Part shown: positions 51,956-60,542 of the stretch, piece by piece
How positions within the stretch are numbered: the stretch's first letter is position 1
Layout: each line of letters starts with the position of its first letter
Source of the DNA: Clostridium_AF sediminicola
GTDB lineage: Bacteria > Bacillota > Clostridia > Clostridiales > Clostridiaceae
NCBI RefSeq assembly: GCF_050402865.1
Contig: NZ_BAABMF010000003.1
Coordinates: 310,001-374,000, forward strand
Direction: 5' to 3'
Length of the DNA: 64,000 nt
The notes under the pieces: model-generated
Told to the model about the DNA's origin: nothing
The model's input: only the letters and a program-made list of their open reading frames with translations
Database searches by the model: none
Translations under genes and position numbers: made by a program

Positions 51956-53776
51956 TTTAATAATATTTTTAAGTTTCTTCTGATCAATAGTATTTTTTTG
52001 CTGTTGATCTTTTAACGTTCTAAAAACATTTGATTTTAAATAATAACCACAACATTCTTTTACATCACACTTACCACAATTCCAACATTTTAATTCTCCA
52101 AATTTTTCAAATATTATTTGAGGATTATTAAACTGGTTGTCAACAATCTCAACCATCTGTTCTGGATAAAATTTATTTAATAAATTTTTCACTTTATTTT
52201 TTGGTAGTTTATCAATTTTACACCCAATGTAATCTCTGATACATTCATAGTATAATATGCTATTATCATCATAATTCATAGACCCTACATAATTGATATA
52301 TTTTGATATTGATTTTTTTGCATTGCCATAATCTTTTATTTTAAAGTATAATACACACCTAAATAAATCTATATTCATATAATACCATGGAAATAAATTT
52401 TTCATTGGTATATTTAATAATCCTACTGCTGAAGCTGATTTACCATATTTAAATCCATTAATAAAGCATAACAATTCATTTATACCATCATCATCAATTT
52501 TATATAAATTTCTAATATATCTCTTCACAATATTATAATCTGAGTAGCTTATGATAGATTCCATATCATTTATTTTTTCTATTTCACTAAAATTAGGAAC
52601 AATTACATGATAAGCTGGTACTCCCAAAAAAGATACATCTCTTACCATAATTGAATATCCCATTTCTTTAAGGAGATTAACCAAATATTTGAAAATTTCT
52701 TTATTTGTATTACATTTTATTCTTTTGAATGGAGTAAATTTATAGCTAAAATCAGAAGTAAATAATTCTGATGGATAATGTCCTGATCCATTTTCTAGTA
52801 TTTTCATTAAGTTCTTAGCTGGATCTTTAATATTCTTTTTATAATGAAACTTTTTCATTCCCATCATTTGATTAATGTCTTGGCCTTGCAATAGTTCATT
52901 TAGAGTTCTATCTATAGCAATTTTAAAAACTGGGTGCGCACCAAACTTTATAAAATAACTTTGAGAATCTTTATTAATAAAAATAACAGCTACTACAGGG
53001 TAATTTTTTTCGAGTGAACAATCTTTAACAATAACTTTAAAATTTCCTTTTGACTCAATTTGTTTTATTTTAAGATATACTCCTTTAAATTTAGCTAGAT
53101 ACTCCTCTGGAATAGTAGGAGGTACTATTTTATCATTGACAATAGCTTTATTTACCACTCTTTCAAAAATTTCAGAAATCCCTTGAACCAGAGCTTCTTC
53201 TGAAGTATTTCCAGCACACATTCCATTAGACATATACATTTTAGAAATCATCTTTATAGGTATATGAGATATTTTACTAGTAATCAAATTATAGTATGGA
53301 AGTGTAACAAAATCACAAGGTACTTTTTCATATGATACTCCTAACCATTTTTTCATCAAAGATGTGCATTCACGTTTACTTCCAATATTATCCTTTTGTG
53401 CGTCAATCCATTCTTCTCCACAATTTAAAAAATCGGAAACAGAAAAAAACTTTTCATCCGGTGCATAGTAGAAACCTCCATACTTATTATCCTCATCGCT
53501 CATATCATTGGATAACCTAAAATATGCCATATTTTGTAGTCTTTCCATCAGTTCTCCATAAGCACTTGCTAATGCAAATTCAGCAGTAGTACCTTTTCCA
53601 TTTGAAGAAATGCTTGTTCCTTCAATAGATACCGAAACTGAATAGAACCCATTTGCAGAATTTTTCCAATTACTTTCAATTGTTAAAAGTCCAATATCAG
53701 AAAGAATTTTGCGTATATTATTAATAGTATTCAAAGGTGTTTCATCCTTATATTCTCTGTCAATTAAATGTGACAT
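51950..53776 (-). CDS. YcaO-family ATP-dependent peptide cyclodehydratase-like enzyme
   Basis: 608 residues from the ATG at 53776 (GGAGGT seven bases upstream); the longer frame to 53818 is not supported. The YcaO ATP/Mg-binding signature is clear: SSNGKGTTAEFALASAYGE (~57-76, ELMER follows), SNGMCAGNTSEEAL..EIFER (~183-206) and FGAHPVFKIAIDRTLNELLQG (~278-298). YcaO enzymes use ATP to activate a backbone amide, forming azolines, thioamides or amidines. The C-terminal ~160 residues are helical, and CWNCGKCDVKECC (~564-576) looks metal-binding. No C-terminal PxPxP tail, so azoline formation is not certain. Confidence 0.88.
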   Translation of the reverse strand: MSHLIDREYKDETPLNTINNIRKILSDIGLLTIESNWKNSANGFYSVSVSIEGTSISSNGKGTTAEFALASAYGELMERLQNMAYFRLSNDMSDEDNKYGGFYYAPDEKFFSVSDFLNCGEEWIDAQKDNIGSKRECTSLMKKWLGVSYEKVPCDFVTLPYYNLITSKISHIPIKMISKMYMSNGMCAGNTSEEALVQGISEIFERVVNKAIVNDKIVPPTIPEEYLAKFKGVYLKIKQIESKGNFKVIVKDCSLEKNYPVVAVIFINKDSQSYFIKFGAHPVFKIAIDRTLNELLQGQDINQMMGMKKFHYKKNIKDPAKNLMKILENGSGHYPSELFTSDFSYKFTPFKRIKCNTNKEIFKYLVNLLKEMGYSIMVRDVSFLGVPAYHVIVPNFSEIEKINDMESIISYSDYNIVKRYIRNLYKIDDDGINELLCFINGFKYGKSASAVGLLNIPMKNLFPWYYMNIDLFRCVLYFKIKDYGNAKKSISKYINYVGSMNYDDNSILYYECIRDYIGCKIDKLPKNKVKNLLNKFYPEQMVEIVDNQFNNPQIIFEKFGELKCWNCGKCDVKECCGYYLKSNVFRTLKDQQQKNTIDQKKLKNIIKK

Positions 53777-53820
53777 AAATACCTCCAAAAAATAATTCAC
53801 TCTACTATGTATACGCATTC

Positions 53821-53858
53821 TAGACCTAAAAAATTCTTAGTAGAATCTTTTAGGTCTA
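53821..53858 (-). promoter_or_regulatory. Long hairpin in the YcaO leader
   Basis: A 17-bp stem with one mismatch and a 4-nt loop (TAGACCTAAAAAATTCT / AGAATCTTTTAGGTCTA). It sits between the flippase stop and the YcaO start, without a T-tract on the minus strand. Could be a leader-RNA switch, a processed 3' end or a partial terminator. Confidence 0.55.
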
Positions 53859-53892
53859 TCTTTTAATTTTAAGTTACTGTTACTGTTTATTC

Positions 53893-55149
53893 CTAATCAT
53901 TTAAATACCTATATAAATATCCGTTTGAAATAACTGAAGTAATAAAAAACACTAATACAGTTGCTATTGCAGCACCATTTGATCCATATCTATAAATAAG
54001 CGCTATATCCAATATAACATTTGCTATACCAGTAATTATTGCATTATAGAAATTAACTTTCACTTTCTTTATGCTTGCAAGTATATTTCCTGCAGGTGCT
54101 CTAAAAGAACCAGCTATAATATACCCAAACATAAGTATCCTAAAAGGAACTATTGAATCAAGATAATTTTCACCAAATAAAATAAGTATAAATGGTTTAG
54201 CAAAAATAATTAAAATTGAAGATATTAGTATATTAAATATTAACAAGTATTTTTCTAGTGCAAATAATTTTTCACGAATCCATTTTTTATTATTATAATT
54301 TTTTGCGAAGTAAGGATATACAAATACTATAACTGAAGTAGGTATAAACAACATATTAAAAGGTACCAGTGTGGCTGATTTATATGCTGCAACAACTGTT
54401 TCATCCTTAAGTACCAATCCAACCAAAAAAGTATCTATTAAGAATAACATTTGTGATATAGCATTAGTAAATGCACATGTAATAGAATATTTCAAAAATT
54501 TATTTTTACTCTGCCTTGGTGGTTCCTGGACACTTTTGTATTCATTTAAATATTCTTTGAAGAAGTATACTGCAACTAATACAGAAATAATAAAAGCAAA
54601 ATATCTTGCAAAAACTACACCATTTACTCCAAAATACATACCCAATGTTATAGTACCTAAGAATAAAACAAACCCATTAGTAACTGATAAAATTGAAAAT
54701 TCTTTATTTTTATAGTCAGCACGATAAAACACATTAAAACACTCAAATATAATAGAAATAAGAGGACATAAAAAAAGCATTCGAAGTATCTCTGTACTCC
54801 CTTCTATTGGCAATACAAAAAACTGTGTATAAATAAATATAGCTAAAGCAATAATTCCATTTGCAAGCACACCTATTTTTGTTCCATATTTAAAAAATCT
54901 AAGTTTTTTCTCTCTATCTTCAGTTTCACTACAATACTGTAATATTCCTGGAGTAACTCCCATACCCTTTATGAGCAAAAACATACTGAGAATATTTATT
55001 GCATATGTATAACTTCCATATTCTGATTTAGATAATATCCTAACCAAAATAATAGTTGTACCAAATTGAATAATTTTATTAATAAAGTTTGCACTGAAAA
55101 TATGCAAAAATCCATTTTTAATTGCGAATTTTATAGCCTTCTTATCCAT
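53893..55149 (-). CDS. MOP-superfamily flippase (polysaccharide/lipid exporter-like)
   Basis: 418 residues, about 12 membrane helices. The pattern INKIIQFGTTIILVRILSKSEYGSYTYA at the start and FRADYKNKEFSI near 130 are typical of Wzx/polysaccharide-biosynthesis flippases. These move lipid-linked glycans or, in relatives, other large molecules across the membrane. Position upstream of the YcaO gene is suggestive, but a link is not proven. Likely promoter: minus-strand -10 TATAAT at about 55186-55191. Confidence 0.82.
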   Translation of the reverse strand: MDKKAIKFAIKNGFLHIFSANFINKIIQFGTTIILVRILSKSEYGSYTYAINILSMFLLIKGMGVTPGILQYCSETEDREKKLRFFKYGTKIGVLANGIIALAIFIYTQFFVLPIEGSTEILRMLFLCPLISIIFECFNVFYRADYKNKEFSILSVTNGFVLFLGTITLGMYFGVNGVVFARYFAFIISVLVAVYFFKEYLNEYKSVQEPPRQSKNKFLKYSITCAFTNAISQMLFLIDTFLVGLVLKDETVVAAYKSATLVPFNMLFIPTSVIVFVYPYFAKNYNNKKWIREKLFALEKYLLIFNILISSILIIFAKPFILILFGENYLDSIVPFRILMFGYIIAGSFRAPAGNILASIKKVKVNFYNAIITGIANVILDIALIYRYGSNGAAIATVLVFFITSVISNGYLYRYLND

Positions 55150-55239
55150 GAGAATTCTCCTATCAAGTTGTAATCAATAAGGCTATTATATCAAATCTAT
55201 CGAAAATTGGAAAATTAACATTTTATTAAAATTAATCTC
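55150..55239. other. Short gap with promoter-like sequence
   Basis: The minus strand has a TATAAT before the flippase gene; nothing else is apparent. Confidence 0.35.
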
Positions 55240-55274
55240 AAAAGAACTACCCAAAGTTTCTGGTAGTTCTTTTG
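55240..55274 (-). terminator. Terminator of the xylose-type transporter operon
   Basis: Stem AAAGAACTACC / GGTAGTTCTTT with an 11-nt loop and a T-tract on the minus strand. Confidence 0.85.
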
Positions 55275-55298
55275 TTAAGTAAACAAATGAATTTTTAA

Positions 55299-56534
55299 TT
55301 ATGCATTTTTCTTTCTAGATGTTATATCTATCCAAACAGCTAAAAGAAGAATTAAACCTTTAACCATAAATTGATAAGTTGTAGGCACATTCATTAAACT
55401 CATTCCATTATTTATTGTAGCCATAACTAAGGCACCAATAATTGCACCTATTACAGTTCCTTCACCACCCATAGCAGAGGTTCCACCAATAAAGCAAGCT
55501 GCTATAGCATCTAGTTCAAATAAGTTTCCAGCTGAAGCTGTTGCAGAATTAAGTCTTGCCGTAAATACAATACCTGCAATGGATGATAGAATTCCCATAG
55601 AAACAAATATCATCATTGTTCTTTGCTTGATATTTATACCAGAAAGTTTAGCTGCTTCTTTGTTTCCACCCAAAGCATATATATGCCTTCCTAAAGTTGT
55701 TTTATTTGATAAATAGGAATATAAGAAAACTAAACCTATAACAAGTACTATAGAATATGGAATTCCCATATATAATACCATTATCATGAAAAATGCTCCT
55801 ATTAATGTTGAAACCATAATCATTTTTGCTACTTGGATATTCATTGGAAGAATATCAAAACCGTACTCTTCTCTAGTTTTTCTCTTTCTCATTTCGAAGA
55901 CAACATATAAAATTATTGAAACTATTCCAATTATTAATGTTGTATCATGAAAAGCTGCATCTTGTAAAAATAGTCTTGGTATATATGATTGTCCAATAGC
56001 TTTAAAGCTATCATTCATTGGAGCTATTGTAGCACCATTTGTTACTCCAGTTACAGCACCTCTGAAAATCAACATTCCTGCGAGAGTTACTATAAATGCT
56101 GGAACTTCTTTATATGCTATCCAATATCCTTGCCATATTCCAACTAACAAACCAACTCCCATTGTTACTAGTATTGTTGGAACAGTTCCCCAACCCATCT
56201 TGACCTGTAATACTGCAGCAATAGCACCTGTAAACCCTGCAACTGAACCTACTGAAAGATCAATATGTCCACCTACTATAACAAATACCATACCACAAGC
56301 TAGAACAGCAATAGTAGCCGTTTGTAACAATAAATTGGATAAATTTCTTGATGTTAAAAATGTTCCACTTGTTAATCCTGTAAATATAAGTCCTATTACT
56401 ATCAATGCAATAAACATTGTATATTGTTTAATATTTGTTTTAAGTTGATTCTTTACAAAACCTAATAGTGATGCTGAATTACTCTTATTTGTTTTAGCAT
56501 TTAACTCTACCATATTATTTACCTCCCGTAGCAT
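55299..56534 (-). CDS. xylH: Sugar ABC permease, XylH-like
   Basis: 411 residues, about ten membrane helices, RBSK-type BPD_transp_2 fold: GLTSGTFLTSRNLSNLLLQTATIAVLACGMVFVIVGGHIDLSVGSVAG. The ending AGRIFTARLNSATASAG-like (AGIVFTARLNSATASAG) is typical of the xylose/ribose family. It forms a homodimer with the ATPase encoded upstream, which it overlaps by 20 nt. Confidence 0.9.
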   Translation of the reverse strand: MLREVNNMVELNAKTNKSNSASLLGFVKNQLKTNIKQYTMFIALIVIGLIFTGLTSGTFLTSRNLSNLLLQTATIAVLACGMVFVIVGGHIDLSVGSVAGFTGAIAAVLQVKMGWGTVPTILVTMGVGLLVGIWQGYWIAYKEVPAFIVTLAGMLIFRGAVTGVTNGATIAPMNDSFKAIGQSYIPRLFLQDAAFHDTTLIIGIVSIILYVVFEMRKRKTREEYGFDILPMNIQVAKMIMVSTLIGAFFMIMVLYMGIPYSIVLVIGLVFLYSYLSNKTTLGRHIYALGGNKEAAKLSGINIKQRTMMIFVSMGILSSIAGIVFTARLNSATASAGNLFELDAIAACFIGGTSAMGGEGTVIGAIIGALVMATINNGMSLMNVPTTYQFMVKGLILLLAVWIDITSRKKNA

Positions 56535-58041
56535 AAAACATTACCTTTTCCTGTGTAGCATCCTTCCATTCAATGTTTCCTGTAATCTTACCTTCATGCA
56601 TTACAAGAATTCGATCGCTCATACCCATTATTTCTGGAAGTTCCGAAGATATCATTATGATGCAGACGCCTTGATCAACTAAATCATTCATAATATTATA
56701 TATTTCAAACTTTGCACCTACGTCAATTCCCCTTGTAGGCTCATCTAATATCAATACCTTAGGTTCTGCCATTAACCATTTTGCTAAAGCAACTTTCTGT
56801 TGGTTTCCTCCACTTAAATTCTTAACCTTTTGCTCTATGGAAGGTGTCTTTATTCTAATTTGTTCTACATATTTATTTGCTATTTTGATTTCTTCATTTT
56901 CATTAATTCCACTAATGTTTGTAATTTTTTCTAAGCTTGCCATTGAAATATTCTTTTTAATGTCAGTTGTTAAAACAAGACCTTTTCCTTTTCTATCCTC
57001 ACTAAGATAACATATTTTGTTTTTTATAGCTTCTTTAGGATTTTTAATTTTAACTTTTTTACCATCTATTTTTATCTCTCCAGAGATATTAACACCATAT
57101 GCACCTATAATACTCATTATTAGTTCTGTTCTACCAGCACCCATAAGTCCTGAAATACCAAGTATTTCCCCTTTTCTTGCTTTGAAACTTATATTATCTA
57201 AGATTTTCTTATCTGGAAGTTCAGGATTATATACATTCCAATCTTTAACTTCAAGAACAACGTCCTTAGGAGTATGCTCTTTTCGAGGGAATCTTTGGGT
57301 TAATTTTCTACCTACCATCAGAGAAATTATATCATCCTCTGATAATTTTTCATCACCATGCATATCTCTAGTACAAATAGTATTACCATCTCTTAAGACA
57401 GTTACAGAATCAGCAATTTCTATAACCTCATTAAGTTTATGAGAAATATAAATACATGTAACACCTTTTTCTCTAAGTTCTTTAATAATTTGAAGTAAAT
57501 TCTCACTGTCAGTTTCATTTAAAGCAGCAGTTGGTTCATCTAATATCAATATATCAGCTTCTTTTGAAATAGCTTTAGCAATCTCAATTAACTGTTGTTT
57601 ACCAATTCCAAGTTGTACAATTTTTGTATCGGGGCTATCATTTAATTTAACTTCTTTTAGTACCTTTTGTGTTTGCATAAAAGTCTTATCCCAATTGATG
57701 CTACCTCTTTCAACAAATTCATTTCCTAAATAAATATTTTCTGCAATATTCATCTGCTTTATCAAAGCTAACTCTTGATAAATAATTGCAATCCCAACTT
57801 TTTCTGAATCTTTTATTCCATCAAATTTTTGTTTTTTCCCTTTTACTATAATTTCTCCACTACAGCTTGATGTTGGATGTACACCACTTAAAATCTTCAT
57901 CAAAGTAGATTTTCCCGCTCCATTTTCCCCAACAAGTGCATGTATTTCGCCTTTCTTTACTTTGAAATTTACATTATCCAAAGCTTTTACACCTGGAAAT
58001 TCTTTTGTAATATTTTTCATTTCTAAAATATTTTCATACAC
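56515..58041 (-). CDS. xylG: Sugar ABC ATPase with two nucleotide-binding domains, XylG-like
   Basis: 508 residues. Two ABC cassettes: domain 1 has GENGAGKSTLMK and domain 2 an altered Walker A (GLMGAGRTELIM); the signature LSGGNQQKVALAKWL lies in domain 2. The unequal pair of ATPase domains is typical of RbsA/XylG/MglA. It powers import of the sugar captured by XylF. Confidence 0.93.
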   Translation of the reverse strand: MYENILEMKNITKEFPGVKALDNVNFKVKKGEIHALVGENGAGKSTLMKILSGVHPTSSCSGEIIVKGKKQKFDGIKDSEKVGIAIIYQELALIKQMNIAENIYLGNEFVERGSINWDKTFMQTQKVLKEVKLNDSPDTKIVQLGIGKQQLIEIAKAISKEADILILDEPTAALNETDSENLLQIIKELREKGVTCIYISHKLNEVIEIADSVTVLRDGNTICTRDMHGDEKLSEDDIISLMVGRKLTQRFPRKEHTPKDVVLEVKDWNVYNPELPDKKILDNISFKARKGEILGISGLMGAGRTELIMSIIGAYGVNISGEIKIDGKKVKIKNPKEAIKNKICYLSEDRKGKGLVLTTDIKKNISMASLEKITNISGINENEEIKIANKYVEQIRIKTPSIEQKVKNLSGGNQQKVALAKWLMAEPKVLILDEPTRGIDVGAKFEIYNIMNDLVDQGVCIIMISSELPEIMGMSDRILVMHEGKITGNIEWKDATQEKVMFYATGGK

Positions 58042-58082
58042 TTTTTAATTTCACCTCTCATATAAACTCCATATATGTGGGT

Positions 58083-58108
58083 AGAGGAACAGTATTTACT
58101 ATTCCTCT
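58083..58108 (-). promoter_or_regulatory. Intercistronic hairpin after the XylF-like gene
   Basis: AGAGGAAcAGTA / TACTaTTCCTCT with a short loop between the binding-protein and ATPase genes; no T-tract. Likely stabilises the binding-protein message. Confidence 0.6.
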
Positions 58109-58126
58109 CACCTCTATTTGGACAGT

Positions 58127-59176
58127 TTATTTTTTATAAACGTCATCTTTATTTAAGTATCCACTTTCAATTAATTTTTCATCAATATTATTTTTATCTA
58201 CAACATAAGGAGTTAATAACAAAGATTGTACATCCATTTTATTATTGTTAACAACAGCACCATTAGTTTCTAAAGCTTCACCTTTAGCAATTTTTACTGC
58301 AGCTTCAATAGCAGCTGTTCCTAATTCTCTAGTATCTTTAAATATTGTCATTGATTGTGTTCCTTCAACTATTCTTTGAGCAGCAGCAAGTTCTGAATCT
58401 TGACCAGTTATTGGCACTTTACTATCCAATCCTTGAGCAGTCAATGCAACAATAGCTCCACCAGCTGTACCATCATTAGGTGCTAAGATAGCTTGTATAT
58501 CATTATCATTTGCAGTTAAAGCATTTTCAACTATTTTCAAAGCATTTTCTGGATTCCAATCATTTACAGCTTGATCAGCAACTATAGTAATATCTCCACT
58601 ATCAACTAAAGGTTGAATAAATTTCATAGCTCCTTCTTTAAATAATTTTGCATTGTTATCTGTAGGAGCTCCTGACATAACAATGTACTTTCCTTTAGGT
58701 ACTTGTTTAGTAATATATTCACCTTGTAATTCTCCAACTTTCACATTATCAAATGAAAGGTATAAATCTATATCAGTATCCATGATTAATCTATCATAAG
58801 AAATAACTTTAATTCCTGCTTCATGTGCTTTTTCAACACTTGCTGCAGCAGCACTAGCATCTTGGGGTGCAAGAATTAATACATCAATACCTTGAGCTAT
58901 CAAGTTTTCTACTTGAGATGCTTGTTGTGCAACATCATTGTTACTAACTTGAACTTTCAAATCTATTCCAAGTCTTTCAGCTTCTGATTCCATTTGAACT
59001 TTGTCTCTAACCCATCTTTCTTCTTGTTGTGTCGGTAAAGATAATCCAACAACTATCTTATCATCAGCTTTTGCACTATCATCAGCAGGTGCTGTATTCT
59101 TAGAAGCACATCCACCTAATAATGCAACCGACATAACTGCTGTCATCATAAATGCTAAAATTTTTGTTTTTTTCAT
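58127..59176 (-). CDS. xylF: Xylose-type sugar-binding lipoprotein, XylF-like
   Basis: 349 residues. Lipobox LLGGC near residue 23, then a periplasmic-binding-protein type 1 fold of the XylF family: QEERWVRDKVQMESEAERLG, SYDRLIMDTDIDLYLSFDNVKVGE, GQDSELAAAQRIVEG. Very similar in layout to the 59475 protein. First gene of the transport operon. Xylose is likely, but arabinose or other pentoses are possible. Confidence 0.9.
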   Translation of the reverse strand: MKKTKILAFMMTAVMSVALLGGCASKNTAPADDSAKADDKIVVGLSLPTQQEERWVRDKVQMESEAERLGIDLKVQVSNNDVAQQASQVENLIAQGIDVLILAPQDASAAAASVEKAHEAGIKVISYDRLIMDTDIDLYLSFDNVKVGELQGEYITKQVPKGKYIVMSGAPTDNNAKLFKEGAMKFIQPLVDSGDITIVADQAVNDWNPENALKIVENALTANDNDIQAILAPNDGTAGGAIVALTAQGLDSKVPITGQDSELAAAQRIVEGTQSMTIFKDTRELGTAAIEAAVKIAKGEALETNGAVVNNNKMDVQSLLLTPYVVDKNNIDEKLIESGYLNKDDVYKK

Positions 59177-59401
59177 TCTTAATTCCCCCTATATTTTTTT
59201 ATTGACAGGTAGTTAAACAACTGTCAAATTAAGTTTTACGGAAACTTTTCTGTTTCTGTAAACGTTGTAACTATATAATACAATGGTTTACATAAAATAT
59301 CTCTAGATTGAATTGCTACGATTCTTGCTAAAATTAACTACTTTAACATAACAAAAATTTGATATAGTACTTTATTGACAAAATCAAACATAAAAAACTT
59401 T
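59177..59401. promoter_or_regulatory. xylFGH control region
   Basis: No gene. Candidate sites: a cre-like CcpA box TGTAAACGTTGTAA (59257-59270); the palindrome TTGACAG..GTT-aaac-AACTGTCAA (~59201-59227); and a second imperfect inverted repeat GTTTTACGGAAAC..GTTTCTGTAAAC (~59233-59262). Promoter -10 region (minus) near TATTATATAG at 59272-59281. The palindromes could bind the YesN regulator. Confidence 0.5.
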
Positions 59402-59439
59402 AAAAAAAATCTCTGCCCTTTATTAGCAAAGATTCTCTT
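59402..59439 (-). terminator. Terminator after the second XylF-like gene
   Basis: AATCTTTGC / GGCAGAGATT-type stem followed by eight T on the minus strand. Confidence 0.75.
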
Positions 59440-59474
59440 ACATTTTGTTTATAACAATAATGTGCTACTTAATT

Positions 59475-60536
59475 TTACTTTCTCATATAAACATCTTCTT
59501 CATTATGAAATTTACCTTCTATTATTACTTCCATCATATTTTCTTTAGTAACAGCATAAACATCTTCCTTATGATATAACACTGTGTGCTGTCCATTTTC
59601 TAAGTTATCATTTACATCCAAAATTTTACTATTGGCAACTCCAACTGAAATCTCTGCAGCTTTTTGAGCAAGTTTTTGGATTGGTTTATATACTGTCATA
59701 TGTTGTGAATCTTCAACAATTCTTTGACAAGCTGAAAGTGTAGCATCTTGACCAGCAACAAATACCTTTCCTGCTAGCCTCTTTTCGGCAAGAGCTTCAA
59801 TAGCTGATTCTGCTAACCTATCATTTCCACATAAAATAGCATCTATTTTTGTTCCACTTGAAAGTGCTTCTTCCACAGCTTTATATGCAACTTCTTCTCT
59901 CCATCCAGATGCCCATACTTCCTTCACAATTGCAATTTTTCCTTTATTAATATAAGGGTCTAGAACGTTTTTAAATCCTTTATTCATAAAATAAGTATTA
60001 TAATCTTCTTCTGATCCATTAATAATAATATAATTCCCTTCTGGTGCCTTTTTAACTAAAGATTTAGCCATTAATTCCCCAACTTTTACATTGTCAAATG
60101 ATATATACAAATCTACATCAGCATTTTTAACCAGTCTATCATAAGAAATTACCTTTATACCTTTATTTTTTGCAGTCTTTACAATGGAAGTCAGCGCATC
60201 TGCATCATTAGGGATTACAACTAAAACATCAATATTCTGATCCATTAAATAATTTACCTGCTTTAATTGCTCATCGCTATTACCGTTTGAATTCTGAACA
60301 ATCACATCAGCTCCCAATTCTTTTGCCTTAGCAACAAAAATATCCCTGTCTCTTTGCCATCTTTCAATAGCTAATGAATCTATAGAAAGCCCAATAATAA
60401 CTTTGTTATCATTTTTTGAAATATTGTTTTTCACTTTTTTCATACTAAATATAATACTACAGATAATAGCTATGATTACTATAGCAACTAATACATTTAA
60501 ACGTTTCCTTTTTTCATTAAACATAATTACCCCCAC
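59475..60536 (-). CDS. Anchored XylF-like binding protein (XylFII-type sensor)
   Basis: 353 residues. The N-terminus is a membrane helix (~14-33) rather than a classic lipobox, followed by a XylF fold closely like E. coli XylF (AIERWQRDRDIFVAKAKELGADV, VISYDRLVKNADVDLYISFDN). In Clostridium beijerinckii a similar anchored XylFII pairs with the LytS kinase to sense xylose; this gene lies right after the regulator, in the same unit. Role as sensor is inferred. Confidence 0.82.
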   Translation of the reverse strand: MGVIMFNEKRKRLNVLVAIVIIAIICSIIFSMKKVKNNISKNDNKVIIGLSIDSLAIERWQRDRDIFVAKAKELGADVIVQNSNGNSDEQLKQVNYLMDQNIDVLVVIPNDADALTSIVKTAKNKGIKVISYDRLVKNADVDLYISFDNVKVGELMAKSLVKKAPEGNYIIINGSEEDYNTYFMNKGFKNVLDPYINKGKIAIVKEVWASGWREEVAYKAVEEALSSGTKIDAILCGNDRLAESAIEALAEKRLAGKVFVAGQDATLSACQRIVEDSQHMTVYKPIQKLAQKAAEISVGVANSKILDVNDNLENGQHTVLYHKEDVYAVTKENMMEVIIEGKFHNEEDVYMRK

Positions 60537-60542
60537 TAATTA

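Noticed and set aside
57017..57442. 141-codon plus-strand ORF
   Set aside because: Shadow of the XylG-like ATPase gene.
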